Of a stretch of 54,230 nucleotides of DNA, positions 33,284-43,011 are shown piece after piece. Location: contig CADADN010000048.1 of NCBI GenBank assembly GCA_902786665.1, positions 1 through 54,230 of the forward strand. The letters run 5' to 3'. The DNA comes from an uncultured Prevotellaceae bacterium. Lineage in GTDB: Bacteria > Bacteroidota > Bacteroidia > Bacteroidales > Bacteroidaceae. Under the pieces are notes generated by a model. It was not told the DNA's origin, did no database searches, and worked only from the letters and a program-made list of their open reading frames with translations. The stretch's first letter is position 1; each line of letters begins with the position of its first letter. The position numbers and the translations under genes are program-made.

Positions 33284-34297
33284 TCAATAGATGACGATGG
33301 TTTTCAACCAGTCGGAGAGAATGCCTGCGTATTGGTTTTGGGAGTCGGCGATGAGGACGATGACTTGTCCACCGTCGGCCAGTTTCGGCCCTAGACACAT
33401 CCCCTCGTAGTTGGCAATGGAGAAGTCGAGCAATCCGATGGCAGTCATCCACTCGGCAACCAGTTTTTTGGGGAGAAAACCATCCTTGTTTTTCGGCCTT
33501 GCCTGTGAGGCCTGACGGCTTTGTCGGGGATTCACCTCATAAATCTTGCAGTTGACAAAAGCGCCCAATTTGGCCTGTGGTACAGCAAACTCCCTCTCCA
33601 ACACTAGCAGTCGTCCATCGTCGAGAGCCGTCAACGCACTCACTCCCATGGCATAACGTTGCGGCTGCATTTCAGCCTCACATTCCGGTTCGTCCATCAG
33701 ATACCAATAATGTGCCACCGGTTTCAGGTTGTCGTTGAACGCCTGCAACCGCAGTGCGTTTTTCACGCCGTTTGTAGCCGTGGCTCTCTCCCCATCACCG
33801 TTGAGAGTACTCTCGCTGGTGATCCAAAATCGTTGTGTGACAGCGTTGTAGGTGAGAGCCTCCAAGCCATAGGCTTTCGTGGTGCCTTGAAACACCTTTG
33901 GAATGGCCAGTTTCCGTCCTGTAAGTTTGCCATCCTTGGACAGTTCCACCACTTGGCTGCCATTCTCCCTTGTGATGAAAAAGGTGTTGGTTTTCTTGCG
34001 CCACGCGATGCCTTCGTTGTCTCGTCCCTGCCCATTGTTCCCTTTGAATCCCACTTTTTTTGCAGAAACGATGTCGCCTTTGGAATTGAGTTGGATATTG
34101 AAAAGGAAGAAGCCCTCATAGGTGGTGTTGTCCGACACCACGGCATAGCGGTTGTCGCCAAGCCATGTGATGCCGCTATAGCCTCCCGCCGGTATGTCTT
34201 TAGGGAAAGCATGCTGTTCATGCTCAACCACCTGTGCTCCAACCGGCAAGGACACGAGCCATATGGAAAGTAAGAGTTGTCTGAAAGCAAGTCTCAT
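33284..34297 (-). CDS. Secreted phytase-like esterase domain protein
   Basis: Protein of 337 residues from the ATG at 34297, which begins a signal peptide (R-L-A-F-R, hydrophobic core, P-V-G-A-Q); an upstream frame to 34363 is unlikely. The sequence fits the esterase-like activity of phytase family: G-G-Y-S-G-I-T-W-L, Y-A-V-V-S-D-N, D-N-E-G-I-A, Y-G-L-E-A-L-T and N-Y-E-G-M-C-L-G-P-K-L-A-D-G. The substrate is unknown; phosphate esters are suggested by the family name only. It is 22 bases after gldE and probably in its transcript. Confidence 0.85.
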   Translation of the reverse strand: MRLAFRQLLLSIWLVSLPVGAQVVEHEQHAFPKDIPAGGYSGITWLGDNRYAVVSDNTTYEGFFLFNIQLNSKGDIVSAKKVGFKGNNGQGRDNEGIAWRKKTNTFFITRENGSQVVELSKDGKLTGRKLAIPKVFQGTTKAYGLEALTYNAVTQRFWITSESTLNGDGERATATNGVKNALRLQAFNDNLKPVAHYWYLMDEPECEAEMQPQRYAMGVSALTALDDGRLLVLEREFAVPQAKLGAFVNCKIYEVNPRQSRQASQARPKNKDGFLPKKLVAEWMTAIGLLDFSIANYEGMCLGPKLADGGQVIVLIADSQNQYAGILSDWLKTIVIY

Positions 34298-34319
34298 AAG
34301 AAGAAGATGTAATGAGAAC

Positions 34320-35630
34320 CTAATGGATGACGACCTTGACTTTCGAAATGCGGTGCTCCTCAATGGCCATCACCTCGAAGGCGTATTTGCCAAAGGATAT
34401 TTTGTCGCCTACCTTTGGGAAGTCGCCATTGAGTTCCAACAACAGTCCGGCAATGGTGTCGGCATCGCCCTCCACGTCGGCGAAATCGTCATCAATGTCG
34501 AGAGTCTTGTAGAAGTCGGAAAGGGAAGTCTTTCCTTCGAAAACATAGGTATTGTGGTTGATGCGGGTGTATTGCTTCTCTTCCTCGTCGTATTCGTCAT
34601 GTATCTCACCCACAATTTCCTCAAGGATGTCCTCCAGGGTGACGAGTCCGCTCGTTCCGCCAAACTCATCCACGACGAAGGCGATGTGAACCTTGTTTTC
34701 CTGGAATTCCCTGAGCAGGTCGTCGATTTTCTTGGTTTCAGGGACGAAATATGGCGGCCGTATGAGACTCTGCCACCTGAACGAGGCTGTCTTTCCAATG
34801 TGCGGCAACAAGTCCTTGATATAGAGCACCCCCCTGATGTTGTCTACATTTCCTTGATAGACAGGGATGCGGCTGTAGTTGTTCTCCACAATGCACCCCA
34901 GCACCTTGTTGAAATCGTCTTTCATATTCAGATAGACGATATCCTGGCGTGGGGTCATGATATCCTTCGCTGTCTCGTCCCCGAAACGTATGATACCTTG
35001 CAACATGCGCTGTTCCTCCTTGATGTCATCCTTGTCGGTGAGTTCCAAGGCTTGCTCCAAGTCGTCCACGCTGAGCACATGCGACTCCTTCTGCACGATT
35101 TTCCCTGCCAAGGCGCCGCTGCTCATGAGAATGGTTTCCAAAGGCCAGAAGAGTCTTCTTAGAAACATGATGCCACCAGCCGACCTCCTGCAATATTTGA
35201 GGGGGTTCTGCCTTGCATACACCTTGGGCATGATTTCTCCGAAGAGCAGGAGGAGAAAGGTAAGGATGACGGTGATGCATATGAACTGCAGCCATAAAGC
35301 ATTCCCGAAGTCAACCACGCTGGCAAAAACATAGTTGCACAACATGATGATTGTGACGTTGACAAGGTTGTTGGTGATAAGGATGGTGGCAAGCGTCCTC
35401 TCGCTGTCATCCCTGAGTCTCTGTATTTTCCTGTCGTTGTCGTCGCGCTCAGGGTCAAGTTCGTTGAGGTCGTTGGGTGAAAGGCTGAAGAATGCGATTT
35501 CAGATGCGCTGGCGAATCCGGAGAAGAAGAGCAGCAACACTGCAAGTGCTGCAGCAACCCACACGCCTAAAGTGGGGGCGTTGCAATGCACCTCCTTCAG
35601 TGTTTGTAATAAAACCGTCATGCTATCCAC
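34320..35630 (-). CDS. gldE: GldE-like CNNM/CBS membrane protein
   Basis: Membrane protein of 436 residues. Residues about 20-200 are a CNNM domain with several helices (F-S-G-F-A-S-A-S-E-I-A-F-F-S-L-S), residues about 215-345 are two CBS domains (D-I-M-T-P-R-Q-D-I, V-D-E-F-G-G-T-S-G-L-V-T-L-E-D-I-L-E-E-I-V-G-E-I), and the end is a CorC_HlyC domain. The order ssb then gldE matches the gliding-motility GldE of Bacteroidota. Members in non-gliding species likely act in ion transport, perhaps magnesium. Confidence 0.9.
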   Translation of the reverse strand: MDSMTVLLQTLKEVHCNAPTLGVWVAAALAVLLLFFSGFASASEIAFFSLSPNDLNELDPERDDNDRKIQRLRDDSERTLATILITNNLVNVTIIMLCNYVFASVVDFGNALWLQFICITVILTFLLLLFGEIMPKVYARQNPLKYCRRSAGGIMFLRRLFWPLETILMSSGALAGKIVQKESHVLSVDDLEQALELTDKDDIKEEQRMLQGIIRFGDETAKDIMTPRQDIVYLNMKDDFNKVLGCIVENNYSRIPVYQGNVDNIRGVLYIKDLLPHIGKTASFRWQSLIRPPYFVPETKKIDDLLREFQENKVHIAFVVDEFGGTSGLVTLEDILEEIVGEIHDEYDEEEKQYTRINHNTYVFEGKTSLSDFYKTLDIDDDFADVEGDADTIAGLLLELNGDFPKVGDKISFGKYAFEVMAIEEHRISKVKVVIH

Positions 35631-35650
35631 TTCGCTTTGGGTAAAAGGGG

Positions 35651-36046
35651 TCAGAACGGTGCCTCAGCGTTTTGACTGTCAGCCTTCGTTTTTTCCTCTG
35701 CTTCCGTCGGCTGTTGTGACTTTGGAGATAGCAGCTCCATGTTCTCCACCATGATTTCGGTCACAAATCTTCTCACCCCTTTCTGGTCGTCATAGGAACG
35801 ATACCTGATGCGCCCCTCGACGAAGAGTTTGTCGCCTTTGTGAACATACCTTTCCGCAATTTTCGCCAGTCCACGCCACAACACGATGTTGTGCCAATCA
35901 GTACGCTCGGGTACGGACGTCCCGTTGGGTAGCGTGTAACCTCTCTCCGTGGTGGCCAAAGGGAAGGTGGCAACAGCCTGGTCGGCATCATAATACCTGA
36001 TGTCGGGTTCCTTTCCCACATTGCCTATCAGCATGACCTTGTTCAT
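35651..36046 (-). CDS. ssb: Single-stranded DNA-binding protein
   Basis: OB-fold protein of 131 residues that coats single-stranded DNA. The start M-N-K-V-M-L-I-G-N-V-G-K-E-P-D-I-R is standard, followed by T-D-W-H-N-I-V-L-W, Y-V-H-K-G-D-K-L-F-V-E-G-R-I-R and an acidic low-complexity tail ending in A-E-A-P-F, the partner-binding tip. It lies 20 bases before gldE. Confidence 0.95.
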   Translation of the reverse strand: MNKVMLIGNVGKEPDIRYYDADQAVATFPLATTERGYTLPNGTSVPERTDWHNIVLWRGLAKIAERYVHKGDKLFVEGRIRYRSYDDQKGVRRFVTEIMVENMELLSPKSQQPTEAEEKTKADSQNAEAPF

Positions 36047-36097
36047 GGTTTTTCCTCCTTTTAGATGTTTTTTCCTCCTTGATAAAAAAGAGTCTTG

Positions 36098-36652
36098 TTA
36101 TTTCCACATACCAAGATACTTGAACTTGAAATTCTTCCCTTTTGCAGATGGGAACTGACTTCTTCCGTCAACACGCTCCCTGAGATGCTCCACGATGCGG
36201 TTGTAGCAATCGAGTCCGGAGACAGCCTTGCACCTGGCGACGAAATGAGTGTCGCGGTACTCATGCTTTCCCGTAGCAGCAATCATGACGACGCGCTTGA
36301 AGTCAAGCGAGCCTTCATACCATCCCCTCCGCTCTTCCGTGAGTCGGTTGGTAGCCACATTGGTGGCGGCCTTTCTGTCGTTTCCTTGCGTGGGCTGGGT
36401 GTTGGAACGCAGTGCCTTCTTCTGTTTGAAATCAAGCATGGTGGAAGCCTCAGTCTTGATGATGATGAAATAGACCCTTGGCCTCACCTTGTAACGTTTA
36501 GGATAATACACGTCGCTTTCCACGTATTCACGGACATCGGCCTCAATCTGGGGGTTCATCCCCACTTCCGGAATGGAACACAAGAAATCAATGGCCTCAT
36601 CGGCATTGTATACCAATGTCTCCTTGTCAAAGTATCGAATGTATAAGTTCAT
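36098..36652 (-). CDS. Conserved protein of unknown function
   Basis: Protein of 184 residues from the ATG at 36652; the frame extends upstream only by reading through a tRNA gene, so that part is rejected. The sequence is basic, with no signal peptide or membrane segment. The N-terminal part (R-Y-F-D-K-E-T-L-V-Y, A-I-D-F-L) looks like a compact alpha/beta domain; the middle is rich in Q, N and R. I do not recognise the family. It follows the tRNA cluster at 30 bases and precedes ssb by 51 bases. Confidence 0.75.
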   Translation of the reverse strand: MNLYIRYFDKETLVYNADEAIDFLCSIPEVGMNPQIEADVREYVESDVYYPKRYKVRPRVYFIIIKTEASTMLDFKQKKALRSNTQPTQGNDRKAATNVATNRLTEERRGWYEGSLDFKRVVMIAATGKHEYRDTHFVARCKAVSGLDCYNRIVEHLRERVDGRSQFPSAKGKNFKFKYLGMWK

Positions 36653-36681
36653 TGATTGGGTTTTTCTTATCCTAAAAAAAG

Positions 36682-36754
<73 letters not shown>

Positions 36755-36772
36755 AACAAATAAAAATTATGG

Positions 36773-36856
36773 TGAAGAGGAGGAGACTCGAACTCCCACG
36801 TCACAATTGACACTACCCCCTCAAAGTAGCGCGTCTACCAATTCCGCCACCTCTCC
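36773..36856 (-). tRNA. tRNA-Leu (GAG)
   Basis: 84 bases with a long variable arm. Acceptor GGAGAGG with CCTCTTC, anticodon loop TTGAGGG giving GAG. CCA follows directly at 36770-36772 on the minus strand and seems encoded. Confidence 0.93.
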
Positions 36857-36884
36857 ATCATGTTATGTCTTGCATAAAAATTTG

Positions 36885-36966
36885 TGCCCAGAACAGGACT
36901 CGAACCTGCACGTATCTCTACACACGCACCTGAAACGTGCGCGTCTACCAATTCCGCCACCTGGGC
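36885..36966 (-). tRNA. tRNA-Leu (CAG)
   Basis: 82 bases with a long variable arm. Acceptor GCCCAGG with TCTGGGC, anticodon loop TTCAGGT giving CAG. CCA is not encoded. Confidence 0.93.
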
Positions 36967-37006
36967 TTGTGAGAATGATTCTCCTTGGCATTTATGCAAG
37001 ACACGG

Positions 37007-37079
<73 letters not shown>

Positions 37080-37120
37080 ATCAACCTTTAAAACAAGGTG
37101 CATTTCTCTAAATGCGGTTG

Positions 37121-37151
37121 CAAAGGTAATGCTTTTTTTTTAACCGACAAA
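37121..37151 (-). promoter_or_regulatory. Promoter of the tRNA cluster
   Basis: Minus strand: TTTG (37148-37151), 19 bases, TACCTTTG (37121-37128), a full match to the lineage consensus, about 40 bases before the first tRNA. Confidence 0.75.
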
Positions 37152-37182
37152 TTTTTCTCTTATTTTTTTTCCGATTTTTAGA

Positions 37183-37232
37183 AAATAGGAGGTTTTAGGA
37201 GGCTATTCGACGTTATAGGACGCTACAGGAGA
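37183..37232 (+). repeat. Degenerate 10-base repeat after nspC
   Basis: Five consecutive 10-base blocks, mostly ending in TAGGA (GGTTTTAGGA, CGTTATAGGA and relatives), located 10 bases after the nspC stop. Confidence 0.6.
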
Positions 37233-37241
37233 CCAAACAGG

Positions 37242-38387
37242 CTAATCCATACGGTCGCGGTAATCTTCGTATGAGTACTGCCGGAGCATCTCGATGCGTC
37301 CGTCGGTTCTCTGCAGTGCGATGCTTGGATGCGTGATGCCGTTGAACATGGTTGTTTTGACTGTGGTGTAATGCAACATATCTTCGAAAATGATTTCATC
37401 TCCCACCTGCAAGGCATGGTCGAAACGCCACGCCCCCATGAAATCACCAGCAAGACAGCTGTTGCCTCCGAGGCGATAGACATGGTCGCCCTCCCGCCCG
37501 TTGTCGGCCGCCTCAAGAGGGAGAGCCTCCGCCCCTCTCACCTCAGGCTGATAAGGCATTTCCAAGCAGTCGGGCATATGGCAGGTGAAGCTGACATTGA
37601 GGATGGCCGTCTTTATGCCATGGTCCTCCACGACATCCACTACAGCCGCTTTCAGGTATCCTGTCTGCCACGCGAAAGCGCTTCCCGGTTCAAGAATCAC
37701 CTTCAGCCACGGGTAGCGTTGCCTGAAGTCCTTCATCATTCGTATGAGCCGCGGTATGTCATAGTCCTTGCGAGTCATAAGATGTCCCCCTCCGAAATTC
37801 ATCCATTTGAGTTGGTCGAACCACGGTGAGAACCTGCGCTCGATATGCTCCAAGGTACGCTCAAAGACATCAGACCCGCTCTCACAGTGGCAATGGCAGT
37901 GGAATCCCTCCACGCCGTCGGGCAGCACCTTGGGCATGGCCTTGTCGCTCACGCCGAAACGCGTGCCAGGAGCGCAAGGGTTGTAAAGAGCCGTGCCCAC
38001 CTCGCTGTATTCCGGGTTGACCCTCAGACCCAGGCTGATGTCCGGGCGGATGCCCCTGACCCTCCCAGCATAGCGCTCGTATTGGGAAAGAGAGTTGAAG
38101 GTGAGGTGGCTGGAACAACGTGCGATGTCGTCCACCTCCCCATCGGTGTATGCCGGTGAGAAAGTGTGCGCCGGCACTCCGAATTCCTCATAAGCAAGCC
38201 GCGCCTCAAAGAGCGAACTTGCCGTGGTGGCGTGGATGTATTCCTTGAAAATGGGAAAAGTCTTCCACAAGGCGTATGCCTTGAAGGCGAGAATCACCTC
38301 GACACCGGCTTCCTCGGCCACAGTTCGTATCAATGAGAGGTTGTCACGCAGCCGCGCCTCTTCTAGTATATATATAGGTGTGTCCAT
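37242..38387 (-). CDS. nspC: Carboxynorspermidine decarboxylase
   Basis: PLP enzyme that makes norspermidine or spermidine from its carboxylated precursor. The 381-residue protein has the alanine-racemase-like barrel with the PLP Lys in A-F-K-A-Y-A-L-W, the glycine-rich N-F-G-G-G-H phosphate site, E-P-G-S-A and the C-terminal catalytic Cys in G-G-N-S-C-L-A-G-D. The partner carboxynorspermidine synthase is not nearby. Confidence 0.94.
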   Translation of the reverse strand: MDTPIYILEEARLRDNLSLIRTVAEEAGVEVILAFKAYALWKTFPIFKEYIHATTASSLFEARLAYEEFGVPAHTFSPAYTDGEVDDIARCSSHLTFNSLSQYERYAGRVRGIRPDISLGLRVNPEYSEVGTALYNPCAPGTRFGVSDKAMPKVLPDGVEGFHCHCHCESGSDVFERTLEHIERRFSPWFDQLKWMNFGGGHLMTRKDYDIPRLIRMMKDFRQRYPWLKVILEPGSAFAWQTGYLKAAVVDVVEDHGIKTAILNVSFTCHMPDCLEMPYQPEVRGAEALPLEAADNGREGDHVYRLGGNSCLAGDFMGAWRFDHALQVGDEIIFEDMLHYTTVKTTMFNGITHPSIALQRTDGRIEMLRQYSYEDYRDRMD

Positions 38388-38523
38388 ATCGTCTTTTTAT
38401 GTTTTGTGGGCGAAGTTAATGAAAAATGCTCAGAAAAAGAACATCCGGGCAATATTTTAAGCAATTTTGCAACATTGTTGCGAAATCACCCCAAGTTAAC
38501 ATAAAAAAAAGAAATGTTTTTCT

Positions 38524-38554
38524 TTTGTTCTGCACTCAATTTTTCGTAACTTTG
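38524..38554 (+). promoter_or_regulatory. Promoter of the transporter and decarboxylase genes
   Basis: TTTG (38524-38527), 19 bases, TAACTTTG (38547-38554); consensus match 31 bases before the start codon. Confidence 0.8.
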
Positions 38555-38585
38555 CAGCCGATTTCAAAAAATCATTTCTATCAAA

Positions 38586-40277
38586 ATGGACTGGCTTATC
38601 AATCTTTTCACAGCCAACGACTCGGTAGCGCATGTGGTGCTGCTTTACGCCATCGTCATCGCAGTCGGCGTTTATTTGGGAAAAATAAAGGTTTTTGGCA
38701 TCTCACTCGGTGTCACCTTTGTGTTGTTCGCCGGCATCGTGGCAGGCCACATCCATTTCACAGCCCCCGTCACCATCCTCAATTTCTGCCAGGACTTCGG
38801 CCTCATCCTCTTTGTCTTTATGATTGGCATGCAGGTAGGACCAGGCTTCTTCGAAAGTTTCAAGAAAGACGGTGTGACGCTCAACGGTCTCGCCACAGCC
38901 ACCATCATTCTCAACGTGCTGGTGATGTTCGCTTGCTACTACATTTTCCTTGACACAAGCAACAAGCACAACCTGCCCATGATGATAGGCACGCTCTACG
39001 GCGCCGTGACCAACACCCCCGGTCTTGGTGCCGCCACGGAAGCCATCGGCACCGTCTTCCCAGAGGGCGACACCCCTCAAATCGCCTCTGGCTACGCTTG
39101 TGCCTATCCCCTCGGTGTCACAGGCATCATCCTTGCCACCATCGCAGTGAGATACATCTGCCACGTGCGCCTTGAAGACGAAGAGCAGAAGCTCTCCGAG
39201 GAGGAGGCGGAGAACCCACACGAGAAGCCCTATATGATGCACCTTCGCATAACCAATTCCTACCTTGCCGGGCGTACCCTTATGCAGATCAGCGAGTTTC
39301 TCAACCGCGACTTCGTCTGCTCCCGCTACCTTCACGACGGGCAGGTGAGCGTGCCCAACCGCAACACGGTGTTCGCCGTGGGCGACGAGGTGCTCATCGT
39401 GTGCGCCGAGGCAGACTCAGAGCCCATCAAGGTGTTCATAGGTCCTGAGATAGAGAAGGAATGGAACGAGGAGTTGGAGAAGCAGCCGATGGTGTCTCGT
39501 CGCATCGTGGTGACCAACCCCAAGATGAACGGCAAGACACTTGGCAAGATGCATTTCTCCAGCGTCTATGGCGTCAACGTCACCCGCATCACCCGCCATG
39601 GCATCGAACTCTTTGCCGGCCGCAACCACCATTTCCATGTTGGCGACCGCGTGTTGGTGGTAGGTCCCGAAGACAACGTGAACCGCGTGGCAGAGATGAT
39701 GGGGAACACCGTGAAACGTCTCAATGCCCCCAACATCGCAACCATTTTCGTGGGCATCATGGTGGGCATCATCTTCGGAAGCCTCCCCATCGCCATCCCC
39801 GGCATGCCCGTGCCCATGAAACTCGGTCTCGCCGGCGGCCCCCTCATCATCGCCATTCTCATAGGGCGATTCGGTTACCGCGTCAAACTGGTGACCTACA
39901 CCACGACAAGCGCCAACATGATGCTGCGAGAGATAGGACTTGTGCTATTCCTCGCCAGCGTCGGCATCAAGGCAGGCAATGGATTCTGGGACACCGTGGT
40001 CTCCGGCGACGGACTGAAATACGTCTACTCCGGGTTCCTCATCACCATCATACCCATCCTCATCATAGGCACCATCGCCAAGATAAGGTTCAAGTTCAAC
40101 TATTTCATGGTGATGGGCATGCTCGCCGGCACATACACCGACCCACCCGCACTCGCCTATGCCAACCAGGTGTGCTCCCGCGAGGCTCCGGGCGTCGGCT
40201 ATTCCACCGTTTATCCACTGAGCATGTTCCTACGCATCCTTTTCGCACAAATCCTCGTGATTTTCTTCTGCTCGTGA
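38586..40277 (+). CDS. AspT/YidE-type transporter with two RCK_C domains
   Basis: Membrane protein of 563 residues of the aspartate-alanine exchanger family. An N-terminal membrane block (about 15-190) and a C-terminal block (about 385-563) enclose two soluble regulatory domains (about 205-380; L[19 protein letters not shown] and [13 protein letters not shown]). G-x-x-T-N-T-P-G-L-G and T-D-P-P-A-L-A-Y are family motifs. Relatives exchange dicarboxylates or amino acids; the decarboxylase genes that follow suggest a C4-dicarboxylate or related acid. Confidence 0.9.
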   Translation: MDWLINLFTANDSVAHVVLLYAIVIAVGVYLGKIKVFGISLGVTFVLFAGIVAGHIHFTAPVTILNFCQDFGLILFVFMIGMQVGPGFFESFKKDGVTLNGLATATIILNVLVMFACYYIFLDTSNKHNLPMMIGTLYGAVTNTPGLGAATEAIGTVFPEGDTPQIASGYACAYPLGVTGIILATIAVRYICHVRLEDEEQKLSEEEAENPHEKPYMMHLRITNSYLAGRTLMQISEFLNRDFVCSRYLHDGQVSVPNRNTVFAVGDEVLIVCAEADSEPIKVFIGPEIEKEWNEELEKQPMVSRRIVVTNPKMNGKTLGKMHFSSVYGVNVTRITRHGIELFAGRNHHFHVGDRVLVVGPEDNVNRVAEMMGNTVKRLNAPNIATIFVGIMVGIIFGSLPIAIPGMPVPMKLGLAGGPLIIAILIGRFGYRVKLVTYTTTSANMMLREIGLVLFLASVGIKAGNGFWDTVVSGDGLKYVYSGFLITIIPILIIGTIAKIRFKFNYFMVMGMLAGTYTDPPALAYANQVCSREAPGVGYSTVYPLSMFLRILFAQILVIFFCS

Positions 40278-40279
40278 CG

Positions 40280-40342
40280 ATGGGAAAAAGCATCCAAAAG
40301 GTAAAACAAGAACTTAATACACTGATAGAATTCACTCAATGA
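40280..40342 (+). CDS. Possible 20-residue coupling ORF
   Basis: A 20-codon frame starts 3 bases after the transporter stop and ends in an ATGA overlap with the OadG-like gene. It is lysine- and glutamine-rich and likely helical. It could keep ribosomes moving from one gene to the next, or be the relic of a deleted gene. There is no family evidence. Confidence 0.3.
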   Translation: MGKSIQKVKQELNTLIEFTQ

Positions 40343-41274
40343 AACGAAACTTACTACTGATGACCCTGCTTGCGGTCAGCCTCACGATGTCGGGCCAAGG
40401 AGCCAAGAACATCAAAATCAACGAGGTGATGACCGACAACACAAGCAGCATCGTGGACGAATACGGCAAGCACCTGCCCTGGATAGAGCTGGCCAACACG
40501 TCGTTCTCCACCATCAACGTGAGGGGCATGTACATCGCCACCGACAAGTCGGTGACCGACCCAAGCCTCACCGTACCTGAGCGTGTCTCAAAGATGAGCA
40601 TCATCCCCAACAACGAGACCCGCACCAACCTTGGTGCACGCCAGCACCTCATCCTTTACCTCAACAGCAACCCCGCTGAAGGCTCCACCCACCTGGTCTC
40701 CACCATCAATGCCGGGCAACCCGTATGGATTGGCTTGTATGAAGGCAACGGCGTTGACCTGGTGGACTCTGTCACCATCCCACCGATGGAACCCAATCAA
40801 AGTTACGCCCGCCAAAAGGATGGCAGCGACGATTGGAAGGTCAAACCCGTTGACTCCGTCACCCCCGGCATCGAGAACTTCATCCAGGTGACAGAGAGCA
40901 AGGTGGCTCAAATCAAGCGCGACGACCCCCACGGTTTCGGCATCACCCTGCTGTCGATGGGCATCGTGTTCATCTGCCTCGCCCTCCTTTGCATCTTCTT
41001 CACCCTCTTCGGCAAGTTCATGAAAAACCAGCAGGAAAAGAACTATTCCAGTGAGAAAGCCGCACACAAGGAACGCATCTCCGCCGTGAGCGATGACGAG
41101 GACGAGCGAGCCTTCCCACGCATGGTGGTGAAAAACGCCAATGGCGAGGACAACGACGTATACGTGGCTGTCATCTCCATGGCATTGAAAGAGCATTTCG
41201 ACAACAGCCACGACCATGAGAGCGGCATCATCACCATCCTGCCGAGAGAGAACACCAAATGGACCAGAACATAA
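40339..41274 (+). CDS. OadG-like subunit with N-terminal lamin-tail domain
   Basis: Membrane protein of 311 residues, likely the gamma-type subunit of a sodium-pumping decarboxylase. A signal peptide is followed by a lamin-tail domain (about 24-180; I-K-I-N-E-V-M-T-D-N, W-I-E-L-A-N-T, P-G-I-E-N-F) facing the periplasm, then one transmembrane helix (about 203-226) and a charged cytoplasmic tail. OadG proteins anchor the biotin-dependent complex. The biotin carrier and the beta subunit follow directly. Confidence 0.85.
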   Translation: MKRNLLLMTLLAVSLTMSGQGAKNIKINEVMTDNTSSIVDEYGKHLPWIELANTSFSTINVRGMYIATDKSVTDPSLTVPERVSKMSIIPNNETRTNLGARQHLILYLNSNPAEGSTHLVSTINAGQPVWIGLYEGNGVDLVDSVTIPPMEPNQSYARQKDGSDDWKVKPVDSVTPGIENFIQVTESKVAQIKRDDPHGFGITLLSMGIVFICLALLCIFFTLFGKFMKNQQEKNYSSEKAAHKERISAVSDDEDERAFPRMVVKNANGEDNDVYVAVISMALKEHFDNSHDHESGIITILPRENTKWTRT

Positions 41275-41293
41275 CCTAAAAAAAGCAACAACA

Positions 41294-41740
41294 ATGAGCA
41301 AGTACCAATATAAAGTAAACGGTGTGGACTACACCGTAGAGATAGAAGAGATAGAAGGCAAGACAGCCAAAGTGACCGTCAATGGCAAGCCCTTCGAAGT
41401 GGAGCTGCCAGAGCCCGTCAAGACCCCCAGCCGTCCGAAGAAGGTGGAAGCCCCTGCCCCTGCAGCACCCGCAGTTCCCGCATCCAACCAAGAACGTGCC
41501 AAGAAACCCAAGGCAGCCGCTGGAACAGGCACGAAAGTGCTGGCACCACTCCCCGGCACCATCACCGACGTGAAGGTAAACGTGGGCGACACCGTGAAAA
41601 CAGGCGACACCGTGGTCATCCTGGAAGCGATGAAGATGCAAAACAACATTGAGGCCGAATGCGATGGAACCATCACTTCAATATTAGTATCACGTGGCGA
41701 CACCGTGATGGAAGGCGCCGCCCTCGTAACGATAGGATAA
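41294..41740 (+). CDS. Biotin carboxyl carrier subunit of a decarboxylase
   Basis: Protein of 148 residues from the ATG at 41294, 19 bases after OadG. It has an N-terminal beta-rich part, a flexible alanine- and proline-rich linker (about 52-80), and a C-terminal biotinyl domain with the target Lys in E-A-M-K-M-Q. It carries CO2 from the carboxyltransferase to the membrane beta subunit. Start sites further upstream run through the previous gene. Confidence 0.93.
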   Translation: MSKYQYKVNGVDYTVEIEEIEGKTAKVTVNGKPFEVELPEPVKTPSRPKKVEAPAPAAPAVPASNQERAKKPKAAAGTGTKVLAPLPGTITDVKVNVGDTVKTGDTVVILEAMKMQNNIEAECDGTITSILVSRGDTVMEGAALVTIG

Positions 41741-41744
41741 GGCC

Positions 41745-42902
41745 ATGGGATTCACAGAATTTGTCACCTCGAAGTTTTTCGACTTCCTCAGCTACACAGG
41801 TTTCGCCAACGCGACGATTCCCAACTTGGTCATGATCATCGTGGGCAGCATCTTCATCTGGCTTGCCATCAAGAAGGATTTCGAGCCACTGCTCCTCGTA
41901 CCCATCGGCTTGGGCATCATCCTGGGCAACATCCCCTTCCGCGCCGACGCCGGTTTGGAAATCGGCCTATATGAGGACAACTCCGTTCTCAACATCTTCT
42001 ACCAAGGCGTCCGCCAAGGATGGTATCCACCCTTGGTGTTCCTAGGCATCGGCGCCATGACCGACTTCTCCTCACTCATCAGCAATCCCAAACTGGTGCT
42101 CATCGGAGCAGCGGCACAATTCGGCATCTTCGGTGCCTACATGGTAGCCCTCGCCCTCGGTTTCGAGCCCAACCAGTCGGCAGGCATCGCCATCATCGGT
42201 GGCGCCGATGGTCCTACGGCCATCTTCCTATCCTCCAAGCTATGCCCCAACCTGATGGGAGCCATCGCAGTGTGCGCCTACTCCTACATGGCCCTCGTGC
42301 CGGTGATTCAGCCGCCTCTCATGCGTCTGCTCACCACCAAGAAGGAGCGTGTCATACACATGAAGCCCTCACGCCACGTCAGCCAGACCGAGCGCATCCT
42401 CTTCCCCATCATCGGACTCCTGCTCACCACGTTCCTCGTACCTTCCGGCCTCCCGCTCTTAGGCATGCTGTTCTTCGGCAACCTGCTCAAGGAGAGCGGC
42501 AAGACCACGCGCCTGGCTAAAACGGCAGGCAGCGCACTCAACGACGTGGTGGTGGTGCTCCTCGGACTCACCGTGGGATGCTCCACGCAAGCCAGCGAAT
42601 TCCTCACCTTGAACACCATCAAAATCTTCTTCCTCGGCGCCATGGCCTTCATCATCGCCAGTGCCAGCGGCGTGCTGTTCGTCAAGCTGATGAACCTCTT
42701 CCTTCCCGCCGACAAGAAGATCAACCCCCTCATCGGCAACGCCGGCGTGAGTGCCGTTCCAATGAGCGCACGCATCTCCAACAACCTCGGTCTTGAATAC
42801 GACCGACACAACTTCCTGCTGATGCACGCCATGGGTCCCAATGTTGCGGGCGTGATAGGCTCCGCCGTGGCAGCGGGTACTCTCCTTGGCTTCTTCTCGT
42901 GA
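41745..42902 (+). CDS. Sodium-pumping decarboxylase beta subunit (OadB/MmdD type)
   Basis: Membrane protein of 385 residues that decarboxylates carboxybiotin and pumps sodium out. Family motifs are complete: F-L-G-I-G-A-M-T-D-F-S (about 99-109), A-I-I-G-G-A-D-G-P-T-A-I-F with the key Asp, and V-S-A-V-P-M-S-A-R near the end. It starts 4 bases after the carrier. The carboxyltransferase alpha subunit needed for substrate choice is not in the window, so methylmalonyl-CoA, oxaloacetate or glutaconyl-CoA cannot be decided; methylmalonyl-CoA is most likely in propionate-forming Bacteroidota. Confidence 0.93.
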   Translation: MGFTEFVTSKFFDFLSYTGFANATIPNLVMIIVGSIFIWLAIKKDFEPLLLVPIGLGIILGNIPFRADAGLEIGLYEDNSVLNIFYQGVRQGWYPPLVFLGIGAMTDFSSLISNPKLVLIGAAAQFGIFGAYMVALALGFEPNQSAGIAIIGGADGPTAIFLSSKLCPNLMGAIAVCAYSYMALVPVIQPPLMRLLTTKKERVIHMKPSRHVSQTERILFPIIGLLLTTFLVPSGLPLLGMLFFGNLLKESGKTTRLAKTAGSALNDVVVVLLGLTVGCSTQASEFLTLNTIKIFFLGAMAFIIASASGVLFVKLMNLFLPADKKINPLIGNAGVSAVPMSARISNNLGLEYDRHNFLLMHAMGPNVAGVIGSAVAAGTLLGFFS

Positions 42903-42921
42903 CAAGAGAAGGAGGCGGGAG

Positions 42922-43011
42922 AATCTGAGTAATCGGAATCATCGGAGGAATCAGAGTAATCTGAGGAATCGGAGTAATCTGAGGAATCGGAGTAATCGGA
43001 ACGATTTGAAG
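42922..43011 (+). repeat. 9-base tandem repeat, ten units
   Basis: Units such as AATCTGAGT, AATCGGAGT and AATCTGAGG in strict 9-base register, starting 20 bases after the OadB stop and ending at the terminator. Confidence 0.9.
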
